Assembly (NCBI RefSeq): GCF_002197665.1
Contig: NZ_NBBJ01000001.1
Location: 434,001 to 498,000 of the forward strand
Direction of reading: 5' to 3'
Source of the DNA: Sphingomonas mucosissima
GTDB taxonomy: Bacteria > Pseudomonadota > Alphaproteobacteria > Sphingomonadales > Sphingomonadaceae
DNA length: 64,000 nucleotides
This document shows positions 45,427-55,235 of the stretch, piece after piece (position 1 is the stretch's first letter; the number at the start of each line of letters is the position of its first letter). The notes beneath the pieces are model-generated. The model made no database searches. It saw only the letters and a list, made by a program, of their open reading frames with translations, and was not told the origin of the DNA. The position numbers were made by a program, and so were the translations under genes.

Positions 45427-46133
45427 TGGGTCATAAGAGCAACCCGATCGGTCTGCGCCTGCAGATCAACCGCACCTGGGACAGCCGCTGGTACGCCGAC
45501 GGCGCGGACTATGGTCGCCTGCTGCTGGAGGATCTCAAGATCCGCCAGTACATCATGAAGACGCTGCCGCAGGCGGCGATCTCCAAGGTGGTGATCGAGC
45601 GTCCGGCCAAGCTGTGCCGTATTTCGATCTTCGCCGCACGCCCGGGCGTGATCATCGGCAAGAAGGGCTCGGACATCGAGAAGCTGCGCAAGGCGCTTGG
45701 CGCGATGACCAGCTCGGACGTGTCGCTGAACATCGTCGAAATCCGCAAGCCGGAAGTCGATGCGAAGCTCGTGGCGCAGGGCATTGCCGATCAGCTGGAG
45801 CGCCGTATCGCGTTCCGCCGTGCCATGAAGCGTGCGGTGCAGTCGGCGATGCGTCTGGGTGCCGATGGCATCCGCGTCGCTTGCGGCGGCCGTCTCGGCG
45901 GCGCCGAGATCGCGCGTTCGGAAAGCTATCGCGAAGGCCGTGTTCCGCTGCACACTCTGCGTGCGAACATGGATTATGCCGAGGCTCAGGCCCACACCGC
46001 TTATGGCGTGTGCGGCGTCAAGGTCTGGATCTTCAAGGGCGAGATTCTCGGCCATGATCCGACGGCGACCGATCGCCTGATGATGGAGGCTCAGACCTCC
46101 GGCGTGCGCCCTGCGCGCGATGACCGCCGCTAA
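45426..46133 (+). CDS. rpsC: Ribosomal protein S3
   Basis: 30S protein at the mRNA entry. N-terminal [22 protein letters not shown] domain with [20 protein letters not shown] and C-terminal [16 protein letters not shown]. 235 residues. Confidence 0.97.
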   Translation: MGHKSNPIGLRLQINRTWDSRWYADGADYGRLLLEDLKIRQYIMKTLPQAAISKVVIERPAKLCRISIFAARPGVIIGKKGSDIEKLRKALGAMTSSDVSLNIVEIRKPEVDAKLVAQGIADQLERRIAFRRAMKRAVQSAMRLGADGIRVACGGRLGGAEIARSESYREGRVPLHTLRANMDYAEAQAHTAYGVCGVKVWIFKGEILGHDPTATDRLMMEAQTSGVRPARDDRR

Positions 46134-46145
46134 GGAGTAGAAGAA

Positions 46146-46580
46146 GTGCTGCAACCAAAGCGCACCAAGTTCCGCAAGGCGTTCAAGGGCCGCATCAGCG
46201 GCGACGCCAAGGGCGGCACCGCGCTCAACTTCGGGTCCTATGGCCTGAAGGCGATGGAGCCGGAGCGCATCACCGCGCGTCAGATCGAGGCGGCTCGCCG
46301 CGCGATCACGCGTCACATCAAGCGTCAGGGTCGTCTCTGGATCCGCGTGTTCCCGGATCTGCCCGTGTCGGGCAAGCCGGCCGAAGTCCGCATGGGCTCG
46401 GGTAAGGGCTCGCCGGAATTCTGGGCAGCGCGGGTAAAGCCGGGCCGCATTCTGTTCGAGCTGGACGGTGTTCCGGGGCCGCTCGCTGCCGAGGCGTTTG
46501 AGCGCGCGGCAATGAAGCTCCCCATCAAGACCAAGGTCGTGGCGCGCCTCGGCGACACGTCGCACCTCGGAGGCGAGTGA
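46146..46580 (+). CDS. rplP: Ribosomal protein L16
   Basis: 50S protein near the A site. Begins [20 protein letters not shown] (GTG at 46146); has [20 protein letters not shown] and [20 protein letters not shown]. 144 residues, normal. Confidence 0.97.
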   Translation: MLQPKRTKFRKAFKGRISGDAKGGTALNFGSYGLKAMEPERITARQIEAARRAITRHIKRQGRLWIRVFPDLPVSGKPAEVRMGSGKGSPEFWAARVKPGRILFELDGVPGPLAAEAFERAAMKLPIKTKVVARLGDTSHLGGE

Positions 46581-46581
46581 G

Positions 46582-46785
46582 ATGGCTAACAAGACCGATT
46601 TCAACGGGCAGTCGGACGATCAACTGTCCGAACAGCTGGGCAACCTGAAGCGGGAGCAGTTCAACCTGCGCTTCCAGGCGGCGACCAACCAGCTCGAGAA
46701 GCCGAGCCGCGTGCGCGAGGTCCGCAAGGACATCGCTCGCATCAAGACCCTGCAGGCGCAGCGTTCCGCTGCCGCCGGCAAGTAA
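46582..46785 (+). CDS. rpmC: Ribosomal protein L29
   Basis: Small two-helix 50S protein by the tunnel exit. Has [20 protein letters not shown] and [20 protein letters not shown]. 67 residues. Follows rplP after one base. Confidence 0.95.
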   Translation: MANKTDFNGQSDDQLSEQLGNLKREQFNLRFQAATNQLEKPSRVREVRKDIARIKTLQAQRSAAAGK

Positions 46786-46798
46786 GAGGACCAAGCAC

Positions 46799-47083
46799 AT
46801 GCCAAAGCGCGTGCTGACCGGGCTGGTCGTTTCCGACAAGGGCGACAAGACGATCGTGGTGAATGTCGAGCGCAAGGTGAAGCACCCGCTCTACGGCAAG
46901 ATCATCCGTCGCTCGAAGAAGTATCACGCCCATGACGAGGCGAACGAGTACAAGCAGGGCGAAACCGTGCGGATCGAAGAGACCGCGCCGATCTCCAAGC
47001 TGAAGACCTGGAAGGTCGTCGATCGGGTGAACACCCATGCGACGCCGGAGCGGGTCGAGATCGACGAGCCGGCCTCGGCGTAA
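46799..47083 (+). CDS. rpsQ: Ribosomal protein S17
   Basis: 30S primary-binding protein. Has [40 protein letters not shown] and [13 protein letters not shown]. 94 residues, with a short C-terminal extension. Last gene before a spacer with an intrinsic terminator-like signal. Confidence 0.96.
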   Translation: MPKRVLTGLVVSDKGDKTIVVNVERKVKHPLYGKIIRRSKKYHAHDEANEYKQGETVRIEETAPISKLKTWKVVDRVNTHATPERVEIDEPASA

Positions 47084-47222
47084 GCCGCAGGCCCGGGTCG
47101 AAGACCAGGGCGCTTTTGTCAGTATCGGCCAGGGTCCGGGTAATGCCGGAGACCAGTCGAGGGGCAAGGGCGATCGAGAGCAGATGAGGGTAGGGCCCTG
47201 AGGGGCATTGCCTTTTGTCTGT

Positions 47223-47282
47223 GGAGCGGCTACCGGGCCGCTCCCCCTGGGCGCGGTTTACCGCGGCCGGGGTCATTTTTTT
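47223..47282 (+). terminator. Intra-operon terminator/attenuator between rpsQ and rplN
   Basis: GGAGCGGC/GCCGCTCC (47223-47244) is followed by CCCTGG-G-CGCGG-TTTA-CCGCG-G-CCGGGG (47245-47272), then TCATTTTTTT (T7 at 47276-47282). This is the form of a Rho-independent terminator inside an operon that must be transcribed through. It probably works as an attenuator, or marks the boundary of the S10 and spc transcription units. No clear promoter follows it. Confidence 0.7.
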
Positions 47283-47333
47283 AAGGCGGGGCTGGGTCGG
47301 TATCCACCCCATCAGCGAGAAGGAAGCGGATCA

Positions 47334-47702
47334 ATGATCCAGATGCAGTCCAATCTCGACGTCGCTGACAACAGCGGCGCGAAGCGGGTTCAGTGCATCA
47401 AGGTGCTTGGTGGTTCCAAGCGCCGCACGGCCAGCGTCGGCGACATCATTGTCGTGTCGATCAAGGAAGCTCAGCCGCGTGGCAAGGTGAAGAAGGGTGA
47501 CGTGCATCGCGCGGTCATCGTGCGCACCGCCAAGGACATTCACCGTGCGGACGGTTCGACCATCCGTTTCGACGGCAACGCCGCCGTGCTGGTCAACAAG
47601 AACGAGGAGCCGATCGGCACCCGTATTTTTGGCCCGGTGGTGCGTGAACTTCGTGGCAAGAAGCACATGAAGATCATCAGCCTTGCGCCGGAGGTGCTGT
47701 AA
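47334..47702 (+). CDS. rplN: Ribosomal protein L14
   Basis: 50S subunit-interface protein, target of RsfS. Begins [20 protein letters not shown], with [20 protein letters not shown] and [23 protein letters not shown] 47334 after GAAGGAAG; 122 residues. Overlaps rplX by one base. Confidence 0.97.
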   Translation: MIQMQSNLDVADNSGAKRVQCIKVLGGSKRRTASVGDIIVVSIKEAQPRGKVKKGDVHRAVIVRTAKDIHRADGSTIRFDGNAAVLVNKNEEPIGTRIFGPVVRELRGKKHMKIISLAPEVL

Positions 47703-48019
47703 TGGCCGCCGCAAAGATCAAGAAGGGTGACCAGGTCATCGTTCTGTCCGGCAAGGACAAGGGCAAAACGGGCACCGTGACCGCCGCCATGCCGAAGGAC
47801 GGCAAGGTTGTCGTCGCCGGCGTGAACGTGGCGACCCGTCACACCAAGCCGTCGCAGATGAACCCGCAGGGCGGCCTCAATCGCTTCGAAGCGCCGCTGC
47901 ACATCTCGAAGGTCGCGCACGTGACCGCCGATGGCAAGCCGACGCGCGTCCGTTTCGAGACGCAGGACGGCAAGAAGGTCCGCGTTGCGGTCAAGACCGG
48001 GGAGAAGATCGATGGCTGA
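47702..48019 (+). CDS. rplX: Ribosomal protein L24
   Basis: 50S assembly-initiator protein. KOW motif [20 protein letters not shown], then [20 protein letters not shown]. 105 residues. Its end overlaps rplE by 8 bases. Confidence 0.96.
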   Translation: MAAAKIKKGDQVIVLSGKDKGKTGTVTAAMPKDGKVVVAGVNVATRHTKPSQMNPQGGLNRFEAPLHISKVAHVTADGKPTRVRFETQDGKKVRVAVKTGEKIDG

Positions 48020-48596
48020 TGGCTACACGCCCCGCCTGCGCAAGCTGTACGACGAGACCATCGCAAAGGCGATGATCGAGAAGTTCGGCTACAAGAACGC
48101 GCTCGAGATTCCGCGGATCGAGAAGATCGTGCTCAACATGGGCGTCGGTGAGGCGACCCAGGACAAGAAGCGCGTCGAGCAGGCCGCCTCCGAAATGGAG
48201 CTGATCGCTGGCCAGAAGCCGGTGATCACCAAGGCGAAGAAGTCGATCGCGCAGTTCAAGCTGCGTGAAGGCATGCCGATCGGCGTGAAGGTAACGCTGC
48301 GTCGCGAGCGCATGTACGAGTTCCTCGACCGCTTCATCACGATCGCTCTCCCGCGCGTCCGCGACTTCCGCGGCCTGAACCCGAAGAGCTTCGATGGACG
48401 CGGCAACTACGCCTGCGGCCTGAAGGAACAGATCGTGTTCCCGGAGATCAACTATGACCGCATCGACAAGGTGCGTGGCATGGACGTGATCGTCACCACT
48501 TCTGCCAAGACCGACGACGAAGCGCGCGAGCTGCTGCGTCTGTTCGGCTTCCCGTTCCCGCGGGATGAGGCAGACGAAGAGAAGAAGGCGGCGTGA
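48012..48596 (+). CDS. rplE: Ribosomal protein L5
   Basis: 50S central-protuberance protein binding 5S rRNA. Has [40 protein letters not shown] and GIKE-region variant [17 protein letters not shown]. 194 residues; start ATG 48012 inside the rplX end. Confidence 0.97.
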   Translation: MADGYTPRLRKLYDETIAKAMIEKFGYKNALEIPRIEKIVLNMGVGEATQDKKRVEQAASEMELIAGQKPVITKAKKSIAQFKLREGMPIGVKVTLRRERMYEFLDRFITIALPRVRDFRGLNPKSFDGRGNYACGLKEQIVFPEINYDRIDKVRGMDVIVTTSAKTDDEARELLRLFGFPFPRDEADEEKKAA

Positions 48597-48634
48597 GCCC
48601 CTTGGCAACGAATTGAACGAGAGAGCTTAAGTCC

Positions 48635-48940
48635 ATGGCGAAACTGAGTTCCGTGAACAAGAACGAGCGTCGCAAGAAGCTCGTAAAGCAATATGCCCCG
48701 AAGTGGGCGAAGCTGAAGGCTACGGCGAACGACACGTCGCTCGACGAGACCGAGCGTCTCATCGCGCGCCTCAAGATGGCCGAACTTCCGCGCAATTCGA
48801 ACCCGACCCGCGTCCGCAATCGGTGCGAGATCACCGGCCGGCCGCGCGCTTACTATCGCAAGTTCCGTCTTGCCCGCGTGATGCTGCGCGATCTGGCCAA
48901 CAAGGGCCTGATCCCCGGTCTGACGAAGTCGAGCTGGTAA
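48635..48940 (+). CDS. rpsN: Ribosomal protein S14
   Basis: 30S head protein of the long, zinc-free type (101 residues): the short form's four-Cys finger is absent and only [20 protein letters not shown] is seen. ATG at 48635; 38 bases after rplE. Confidence 0.96.
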   Translation: MAKLSSVNKNERRKKLVKQYAPKWAKLKATANDTSLDETERLIARLKMAELPRNSNPTRVRNRCEITGRPRAYYRKFRLARVMLRDLANKGLIPGLTKSSW

Positions 48941-48950
48941 GGACACCAAG

Positions 48951-49346
48951 ATGGCAGTGACCGATCCCCTGGGTGACCTGCTCACCCGCATCCGCAACGG
49001 CCAGCGCGCACGCAAGGACAGCGTCGTGTCGCCGGCTTCCAAGCTGCGGACCCGTGTGCTCGACGTGCTTCAGCGCGAAGGCTACATCCGTGGTTATAGC
49101 GAGGAAGATCTGGGCCCCGTGAAGGGCGTCCGGATCGAGCTCAAGTATTTCGAGGGCCAGCCGGCGATCAAGCATGTCGCCCGCGTCTCGAAGCCTGGCC
49201 GCCGCATCTACAGCGGGTCGCAAGACCTGCCGCGCGTGATGAACGGCCTTGGCATCACCATCGTCTCGACGCCACGCGGCGTGCTTTCCGATGCGGAAGC
49301 GCGTGAGCAGAACGTCGGCGGCGAAGTGCTGGCGGAGGTGTTCTGA
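48951..49346 (+). CDS. rpsH: Ribosomal protein S8
   Basis: 30S platform protein; spc operon regulator in E. coli. Has [20 protein letters not shown] and the C-terminal [25 protein letters not shown] segment. 131 residues. Its stop overlaps the rplF start. Confidence 0.97.
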   Translation: MAVTDPLGDLLTRIRNGQRARKDSVVSPASKLRTRVLDVLQREGYIRGYSEEDLGPVKGVRIELKYFEGQPAIKHVARVSKPGRRIYSGSQDLPRVMNGLGITIVSTPRGVLSDAEAREQNVGGEVLAEVF

Positions 49347-49879
49347 TGAGCCGCATCGGTAAAAAGGCGGTTCCGGTTCCGGCCGGTGTGACTGCCACGA
49401 TCGAAGGCAAGCAGATGACGGTGAAGGGGCCCAAGGGCACCCTCGGCCTCGCGCTGCGCGACGAGATCAAGTACACGGTCGAGGACGGTGGCATCTCGGT
49501 GCAGCCGGCGAACGACTCCAAGCAGGCGCGCGCTTTCTGGGGCATGCAGCGTACCATGGTGCAGAACCTGGTAACGGGCGTGACCGATGGCTTCACCAAG
49601 AAGCTGCTGATCACCGGCGTCGGTTATCGTGCTTCGGCGCAGGGTCGCAAGCTCAAGCTCCAGCTTGGCTACAGCCATGATGTCGACATCGACGTGCCCG
49701 AAGGCCTGGAGGTGAAGACCCCGGATCAGACTACGGTCGAGATTTCGGGCGCCGACAAGCAGAAGGTTGGCCAGCTGGCCGCCGAGATCCGCCGCTGGCG
49801 CAAGCCCGAGCCGTACAAGGGCAAGGGCATCAAGTACGACGGCGAGTTCATCTTCCGTAAGGAAGGAAAGAAGAAGTGA
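49346..49879 (+). CDS. rplF: Ribosomal protein L6
   Basis: 50S protein near the factor-binding site. [20 protein letters not shown], the duplicated fold, and [20 protein letters not shown]. 177 residues. Confidence 0.97.
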   Translation: MSRIGKKAVPVPAGVTATIEGKQMTVKGPKGTLGLALRDEIKYTVEDGGISVQPANDSKQARAFWGMQRTMVQNLVTGVTDGFTKKLLITGVGYRASAQGRKLKLQLGYSHDVDIDVPEGLEVKTPDQTTVEISGADKQKVGQLAAEIRRWRKPEPYKGKGIKYDGEFIFRKEGKKK

Positions 49880-50229
49880 CCAAGGGCCTTTCCCTTTTCG
49901 AAAAGCGGCGTCGCCGCAACCGTACGGCGCTTCGTGCGCGCAGCGGTGGTCGTCCGCGGTTGTCCGTTCACCGGTCGGGCAAGCACATCTATGCTCAGGT
50001 GATCGACGACGCGCAGGGCCGCACGGTCGCTGCAGCCTCGACGCTCCAGGGCCACGAGGGTGCTGCGACGTCGAACGTCGATGCTGCTTCTGCCGTTGGC
50101 AAGCGCATCGCCGAGGCGGCCAAGGCTGCTGGCGTCACGCAGGTCGTGTTCGATCGCGGCGGCTTCCTCTTTCACGGCCGAGTGAAGGCGCTGGCGGAAG
50201 CCGCGCGTGAAGCCGGACTGGAGTTCTAA
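49876..50229 (+). CDS. rplR: Ribosomal protein L18
   Basis: 50S protein binding 5S rRNA. GTG at 49876 overlaps the rplF end; has [20 protein letters not shown] and [20 protein letters not shown]. 117 residues. Confidence 0.96.
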   Translation: MTKGLSLFEKRRRRNRTALRARSGGRPRLSVHRSGKHIYAQVIDDAQGRTVAAASTLQGHEGAATSNVDAASAVGKRIAEAAKAAGVTQVVFDRGGFLFHGRVKALAEAAREAGLEF

Positions 50230-50232
50230 GAC

Positions 50233-50955
50233 ATGGCTGACGAGAACAACACCGAGGTCCAGTCGGCGCCTGCCCCTGAGGCGAATGCCGGTGCTGCTGA
50301 GGCTCCACGTGGCCGTGGCGGCCGTGGTGGTCGTGGCGGTGGCGGCGATCGTGGCGGTCGTGGTGGACGTGATGGCGGCCGTGGCCGTCGTGACGACCGC
50401 AACCGTGACGAGGGTGGCGAAGAGCTGATCGAGAAGCTCGTGCACATCAACCGCGTCTCCAAGACGGTAAAGGGCGGTAAGCGCTTCGGCTTCGCGGCGC
50501 TGGTCGTCGTCGGCGATGGCAAGGGCCGGGTTGGCTTTGGTCACGGCAAGGCACGCGAAGTGCCGGAGGCGATCTCCAAGGCAACGGCTGCTGCCAAGAA
50601 GGCGATGGTCCGCGTTCCGCTGAAGGAAGGGCGTACGCTCCACCACGACGGCAACGGCCACTTCGGTGCCGGCCGCGTGACGGTTCGTTCGGCGCCGCAG
50701 GGCACTGGCATCATCGCAGGTGGTCCGATGCGCGCCATCTTCGAATCGCTCGGCGTTGCCGACGTGGTGACGAAGTCGATCGGCACGTCCAACCCGTACA
50801 ACATGATCCGCGCCACCTTTGAGGCGCTGGGCACGCAGACTTCGCCGAAGTCTGTTGCGCAGCGGCGCGGCAAGAAGATCGCCGACCTGCTCGGTCGCGG
50901 CCATGGCGCGGATGCGCAGATGGCTGCTGCCGAAGCCGCGGCCGTCACGGAGTAA
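50233..50955 (+). CDS. rpsE: Ribosomal protein S5 with RGG-rich N-terminal extension
   Basis: 30S protein at the mRNA entrance, affecting accuracy. The family domain begins at [20 protein letters not shown] and includes [20 protein letters not shown]. It is preceded by about 60 residues of low complexity: an acidic/Ala part and then [19 protein letters not shown], a Gly/Arg block like RNA-binding RGG boxes. At 240 residues it is about 70 longer than E. coli S5. The extension is DNA-repetitive in codons GGC/GGT/CGT, which can expand or contract. Confidence 0.96.
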   Translation: MADENNTEVQSAPAPEANAGAAEAPRGRGGRGGRGGGGDRGGRGGRDGGRGRRDDRNRDEGGEELIEKLVHINRVSKTVKGGKRFGFAALVVVGDGKGRVGFGHGKAREVPEAISKATAAAKKAMVRVPLKEGRTLHHDGNGHFGAGRVTVRSAPQGTGIIAGGPMRAIFESLGVADVVTKSIGTSNPYNMIRATFEALGTQTSPKSVAQRRGKKIADLLGRGHGADAQMAAAEAAAVTE

Positions 50956-50961
50956 GCGGAC

Positions 50962-51138
50962 ATGGCAACCATCAAGGTCAAGCAGATCGGTTCGCCGATC
51001 CGCCGTACCAAGGATCAGCGCGCAACGCTGATCGGTCTCGGCCTCAACAAGATGCACCGCGTGTCGGAGCTTCAGGATTCTCCTGAGATCCGCGGCATGA
51101 TCCGTAAGGTGCAGCACATGGTCGAGGTTCAGGACTGA
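50962..51138 (+). CDS. rpmD: Ribosomal protein L30
   Basis: A short (58-residue) 50S protein read directly from the [23 protein letters not shown], followed by [20 protein letters not shown] and a C-terminal [16 protein letters not shown] 50962 is 6 bases after rpsE. A GC-rich stem-loop follows. Confidence 0.95.
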   Translation: MATIKVKQIGSPIRRTKDQRATLIGLGLNKMHRVSELQDSPEIRGMIRKVQHMVEVQD

Positions 51139-51167
51139 TCGTCCTTACCTGACTAGTGACAAATTGC

Positions 51168-51198
51168 GGGAGGGGGGCTATCGGCCCCCCTTCCTTTA
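51168..51198 (+). terminator. Stem-loop between rpmD and rplO
   Basis: GGGGGGC / GCCCCCC (51172-51178, 51184-51190) with TATCG loop, followed by TTCCTTTATCC. Terminator-like with a broken T-tract; likely a partial attenuator before rplO. Confidence 0.5.
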
Positions 51199-51231
51199 TC
51201 CAGCGCGAAAACAGCGAAAGCGAGTGCACAC

Positions 51232-51771
51232 ATGAAACTGAACGAACTGCGGGACAATGAAGGCGCCCGTCATCGCAAGATCCGCGTCGGTCGCGGCATC
51301 GGCTCGGGCAAGGGCAAGACCGGTGGTCGCGGCCAGAAGGGTCAGAAGAGCCGTGAGGGCGTGTCCATCGCGGGCTTCGAAGGCGGCCAGATGCCGCTTC
51401 ACATGCGTCTGCCGAAGCGTGGCTTCAACAACATCTTCGCCAAGGATTATGCCGAGGTGAACCTGATCGCGATCCAGAAGGCGGTCGACTCGGGCAAGCT
51501 GACGGCGACGGACGTCGACCATGCGGCGCTCAAGGCGGCCGGGCTGGCGCGCGGCGGCAAGGACGGTGTTCGTGTCCTCGGCAAGGGCGAACTGACGGCG
51601 AAGCTGAACTTCACCGTTGCTGGCGTTTCCGCTGGCGCGCGCGAAGCGATCGAGAAGGCGGGCGGCTCCGTCTCGGTAATCGAGGTTGTTCCAGCTGGCG
51701 AGAAGGCCGCTGCCAAGAAGGGCAAGACTCGCGAAGTGCGCCTCGCCAAGAAGGCCGCAGCAAGCAAGTGA
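51232..51771 (+). CDS. rplO: Ribosomal protein L15
   Basis: 50S protein. Begins [20 protein letters not shown] with the Gly/Arg-rich [20 protein letters not shown] and [17 protein letters not shown]. 179 residues with a basic Lys/Ala C-terminal tail. Confidence 0.97.
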   Translation: MKLNELRDNEGARHRKIRVGRGIGSGKGKTGGRGQKGQKSREGVSIAGFEGGQMPLHMRLPKRGFNNIFAKDYAEVNLIAIQKAVDSGKLTATDVDHAALKAAGLARGGKDGVRVLGKGELTAKLNFTVAGVSAGAREAIEKAGGSVSVIEVVPAGEKAAAKKGKTREVRLAKKAAASK

Positions 51772-51860
51772 GCGCAGCTGCCCTCGGTTGATCCGGGGGC
51801 AAGCGCCAGCCGCTCGCGGTTCGGCTTCGGCCTTTGCCGGAGCGGAAAATGTTCGGTGGG

Positions 51861-51889
51861 TTAGACAAGCCTCCGAGCGCGACTATATG
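51861..51889 (+). promoter_or_regulatory. Possible secY promoter
   Basis: TTAGAC (51861-51866), a 17-base spacer, TATATG (51884-51889), 67 bases before secY in a 185-base spacer. A sigma70-like pair that would give secY-adk their own transcript. Spacer also has GCCCTCGG/CCGGGGGC near 51790. Confidence 0.5.
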
Positions 51890-51956
51890 GGCGGCGGGGC
51901 GGGGTCATCAGGCCCTCCTCCGCCGTTTCTGTTTCAGACCAAGGCCCAAGGCTATT

Positions 51957-53303
51957 ATGGCATCCGCAGCCGACCAGATGGCGCAAAACATCAGCCTCGC
52001 GAAATTCGCGAAGGCCACTGATCTCAAGAAGAGGCTTTGGTTCACGATCGGCGCGCTGATCGTCTTCCGGCTGCTTAGCTACGTTCCGCTGCCGGGCATC
52101 GACCCGACAGGTCTTGCCGCACTCGCGCAGCAGACCAAGGGCGGCGTGCTGGATTTCTTCAATACGTTTTCGGGCGGCGCGCTCGAGCGTGCCTCGCTGA
52201 TCGCCCTGGGCGTGATGCCGTACATCACCGCCTCGATCGTGGTTCAGCTCGCGACGTCGCTGTCGCCGCAGCTCGCCACCATCAAGAAGGAAGGCGAGAG
52301 CGGGCGCAAGAAGCTCAACCAGTACACCCGCTACGGCACGGTTCTGCTCACGGCTATCCAGGGTTATGTTATCGCCACCGGTCTTGAGGCGGGCGGTGCC
52401 GTGGTTGAGCCGGGCATGCTCTTCCGGGTCGCTGCAGTTGTATCGCTGATCGGTGGCACGATGTTCCTGATGTGGATCGGTGAGCAGATCACCAGCCGCG
52501 GCATCGGTAACGGTATTTCGCTCATCATCATGGCCGGAATCGTTGCGCATTTGCCGACGACCCTGGTGAACCTTCTCGAAGGCGGCCGTACCGGATCGGT
52601 GAGCCCGGCCGTTGTGATTGCGATAATCCTGGCGGTGGTCGGCCTTGTGCTCTTCATCTGCTTCATGGAGCGCGCCCAGCGCCGCATCCTGATCCAGTAC
52701 CCGAAGCGCCAGACCGCGCGCGGCGTTCAGGCCGATCGCAGCCATTTGCCGCTGAAGATCAACACCGCCGGTGTTATCCCCCCGATTTTTGCCTCGTCGC
52801 TGCTGCTGTTGCCGCTGACGATCACGCAGTTCGCCGGCACGGCGGTCTCCGGTGACAGCTGGTGGGGTGATGCGATCATCACGCTCAACCAGTATCTGCA
52901 GCACGGCAGCCCGCTGTACATGCTGCTCTACGGCGCCGGCATCATCTTCTTCTCGTTCTTCTACACGGCGGTTGTTTTCAACCCGGAGGAGACGGCGGAA
53001 AATCTGAAGCGCTATGGTGGGTTCATCCCGGGCATTCGGCCGGGCAAGAACACGGAGCAGTATTTCGATTACGTGCTGACCCGGATCACCGTCATCGGTG
53101 CCGCGTATCTGGCGGTGATCTGCCTGCTGCCGGAGTATCTCGTGTCGGCGCTGTCGATCCCCTTCTATCTCGGGGGCACGAGCTTGCTCATCGTCGTTAA
53201 CGTGACGATGGATACCGTGACTCAGATCCAGTCCCACCTGTTGGCGCACCAATATGGCGATCTGATCAAGAAGGCGAAGCTGAAGGGCGGTCGGATGCGC
53301 TGA
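51957..53303 (+). CDS. secY: Protein translocase subunit SecY
   Basis: Core of the SecYEG channel, ten transmembrane helices. Typical segments: FRLLSYVPLPGIDPTGLAAL, ALGVMPYITASIVVQLATSL, and GVIPPIFASSLLLLPLTI. The start ATG 51957 (MASAADQMAQ) is chosen because a 41-residue longer start reads spacer. 448 residues. Precedes adk. Confidence 0.97.
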   Translation: MASAADQMAQNISLAKFAKATDLKKRLWFTIGALIVFRLLSYVPLPGIDPTGLAALAQQTKGGVLDFFNTFSGGALERASLIALGVMPYITASIVVQLATSLSPQLATIKKEGESGRKKLNQYTRYGTVLLTAIQGYVIATGLEAGGAVVEPGMLFRVAAVVSLIGGTMFLMWIGEQITSRGIGNGISLIIMAGIVAHLPTTLVNLLEGGRTGSVSPAVVIAIILAVVGLVLFICFMERAQRRILIQYPKRQTARGVQADRSHLPLKINTAGVIPPIFASSLLLLPLTITQFAGTAVSGDSWWGDAIITLNQYLQHGSPLYMLLYGAGIIFFSFFYTAVVFNPEETAENLKRYGGFIPGIRPGKNTEQYFDYVLTRITVIGAAYLAVICLLPEYLVSALSIPFYLGGTSLLIVVNVTMDTVTQIQSHLLAHQYGDLIKKAKLKGGRMR

Positions 53304-53339
53304 GGCGCTTCGGCAAAGTAAACAGGGGAGGCGTTGCGC

Positions 53340-53990
53340 GTGAACATCATTCTTCTGGGGCCGCCGGGGGCTGGCAAGGGCACGCAATCGGAGCGGCTCG
53401 TGGCCGAGCGCGGCATGGTGCAGTTGTCGACGGGTGACATGTTGCGCGCTGCCGTGAAGGCCGGAACTCCGGTCGGCCTTCAAGCGAAGGCGGTGATGGA
53501 CGCGGGCGAACTCGTGTCTGACGCGATCGTCTCGGCTCTGATTGGCGAGAACCTTGATCGCCTGGTCGATGGGCAGGGCGCGATCTTCGACGGTTATCCG
53601 CGAACCGAGGCGCAGGCGCAGGCGCTCGATCTCTTGCTTCAGGAGCGCTCACGCACCCTTGACCATGTGATCGAGTTGTCGGTCGACGAAGACGCCCTGG
53701 TGGAGCGTATTGTTGGCCGGTTTACCTGCACGAATTGCGGCGCGGGTTATCACGATCGGTTCAAGCAGCCGCAGGTGGCGGACACCTGTGATGTATGCGG
53801 CTCCCATGAGTTCAAGCGCCGCCCCGATGACAATGAGGGCACGGTTCGCACGCGCATGGCGGAGTATCGCGCGAAGACCGCGCCGATCCTGCCGATCTAC
53901 GAGGCGCGCGGGCTGGTCCGGCGCGTGGACGGAATGGCGGACATCGCTGACGTGACCCGCACGATCGAGGCGATCCTCGACCGGCGTTGA
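53340..53990 (+). CDS. adk: Adenylate kinase with Cys4 LID
   Basis: Converts ATP + AMP to two ADP. P-loop GPPGAGKGTQ, AMP-binding STGDMLRAAVKAG, and LID with four cysteines in CTNCGAGYHDRF...DTCDVCGSHEF, a probable zinc-stabilised long form. I use GTG 53340 (MNIILLGPPGAGKG) since AGGGGAGG lies 8 bases upstream; a TTG at 53334 is closer than that site allows. 216 residues. Follows secY in conserved order. Confidence 0.96.
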   Translation: MNIILLGPPGAGKGTQSERLVAERGMVQLSTGDMLRAAVKAGTPVGLQAKAVMDAGELVSDAIVSALIGENLDRLVDGQGAIFDGYPRTEAQAQALDLLLQERSRTLDHVIELSVDEDALVERIVGRFTCTNCGAGYHDRFKQPQVADTCDVCGSHEFKRRPDDNEGTVRTRMAEYRAKTAPILPIYEARGLVRRVDGMADIADVTRTIEAILDRR

Positions 53991-54298
53991 CGTTTAAACC
54001 GCGAGTCTGATCTCTGCGGACGGGTAGCCGGCGTGCGCCGCCTCTAACCAGCGTTGGCATGGTGATCGTGCAAAGATGGGCGAAGCGTCTTTCCGGCGTT
54101 CGGACTGACGTCGAACGTCCGCCCCGCGGTCAGTCTTGTTGACACGGTTTAGACGAATCGATAGGGGCGACGTCTTCGACCATCCGGTTACCGGCAGCGC
54201 GTGGCGCGCTTGCCGCTTTCCTGCGTGGTGGAAGTCATGCGAGGAGATGGGGTGCGTGAACCATGCCGCACCTCGTGGAGCACGAGGAGAAAAGTTTC
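53991..54298 (+). other. Spacer between adk and rpsM
   Basis: 308 bases with no gene. It has a sigma70-like promoter (54139-54166) and GAGGAGAAAAG just before rpsM. Nothing else recognised. Confidence 0.6.
54139..54166 (+). promoter_or_regulatory. Likely promoter of the rpsM-rpsK-rpoA-rplQ unit
   Basis: A full TTGACA at 54139-54144, 16 bases, ATAGGG at 54161-54166, then a GC-rich GCGACG start region. Good -35, weaker -10; the ATAGGGGC context resembles stable RNA promoters. It would separate alpha genes from secY-adk. Confidence 0.6.
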
Positions 54299-54667
54299 AT
54301 GGCACGTATCGCGGGTGTTAACATCCCGACCAACAAGCGCGTCCTTATCGCGCTGCAGTACATCCACGGCATTGGCCCTGCTAAGGCCAAGGAAATCACC
54401 GATAAGCTCTCCATCGCGCCAGAGCGTCGCGTTCAGGACTTGACCGATCAGGAAGTCCTGCAGATCCGTGAAGCGATCGACGCCGGCTACACCGTGGAAG
54501 GCGACCTGCGTCGCGAAACCGCGATGAACATCAAGCGCCTGATGGACCTCGCCTGCTATCGTGGTCTGCGTCACCGCAAGGGCCTGCCGGTCCGCGGTCA
54601 GCGTACGCACACCAATGCGCGCACCCGTAAGGGCAAGGCGAAGCCGATCGCAGGCAAGAAGAAGTAA
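54299..54667 (+). CDS. rpsM: Ribosomal protein S13
   Basis: 30S head protein that touches the P-site tRNA and 50S. Begins [20 protein letters not shown], with [17 protein letters not shown] and [20 protein letters not shown]. 122 residues; start ATG 54299 after GAGGAGAAAAG. Confidence 0.97.
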   Translation: MARIAGVNIPTNKRVLIALQYIHGIGPAKAKEITDKLSIAPERRVQDLTDQEVLQIREAIDAGYTVEGDLRRETAMNIKRLMDLACYRGLRHRKGLPVRGQRTHTNARTRKGKAKPIAGKKK

Positions 54668-54752
54668 GCTTTTCGCTTCTTCTTCGGTCGAGGGTCGGTT
54701 GCAGGCAGCTAGCCTCCCGACCTCCGCTTGAAACAAAGGTCAGGATTACCGA

Positions 54753-55142
54753 ATGGCACAGGCACCACAGCGTATTCGCCGTCGCGAACGCAAGAACATC
54801 ACGGCCGGCGTGGCGCACGTCAACGCCAGCTTCAACAACACCATGATCACCATCACCGACGCGCAGGGCAACGCCATCAGCTGGTCGTCGGCTGGCATGA
54901 TGGGCTTCAAGGGTTCGCGTAAGTCGACCCCTTACGCAGCCCAGGTTGCCGCAGAAGATGCTGGCAAGAAGGCCGCCGAGCATGGCGTTCGCACCCTTGA
55001 GGTTGAGGTGAAGGGCCCGGGTTCGGGCCGCGAGTCGGCGCTTCGCGCGCTGCAGGCGGTTGGCTTTCAGATCACCTCGATCCGCGACGTGACCTCGATC
55101 CCGCACAATGGTGTGCGTCCGTCGAAGCGCCGCCGCGTCTGA
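54753..55142 (+). CDS. rpsK: Ribosomal protein S11
   Basis: 30S platform protein. [40 protein letters not shown] and [20 protein letters not shown] identify it. 129 residues. A terminator-like stem follows before rpoA. Confidence 0.97.
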   Translation: MAQAPQRIRRRERKNITAGVAHVNASFNNTMITITDAQGNAISWSSAGMMGFKGSRKSTPYAAQVAAEDAGKKAAEHGVRTLEVEVKGPGSGRESALRALQAVGFQITSIRDVTSIPHNGVRPSKRRRV

Positions 55143-55153
55143 TGACTTCTGGC

Positions 55154-55187
55154 CCCCGGCTGACGAGTCGGGGCGCCCTTTTATTTC
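55154..55187 (+). terminator. Terminator-like stem between rpsK and rpoA
   Basis: CCCCGGCT/AGTCGGGG stem (8 bp, one G-U) then CGCCCTTTTATTTC. Resembles a weak intrinsic terminator inside the alpha operon. Confidence 0.5.
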
Positions 55188-55235
55188 TCGGCCGGTCGCG
55201 CCCCACGACTGGCCCAACATCAGGGGACACGAGCC

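Noticed and set aside
51939-51960. Earlier secY start in the spacer
   Set aside because: The 41 extra residues read through spacer DNA and precede the family N-terminus.
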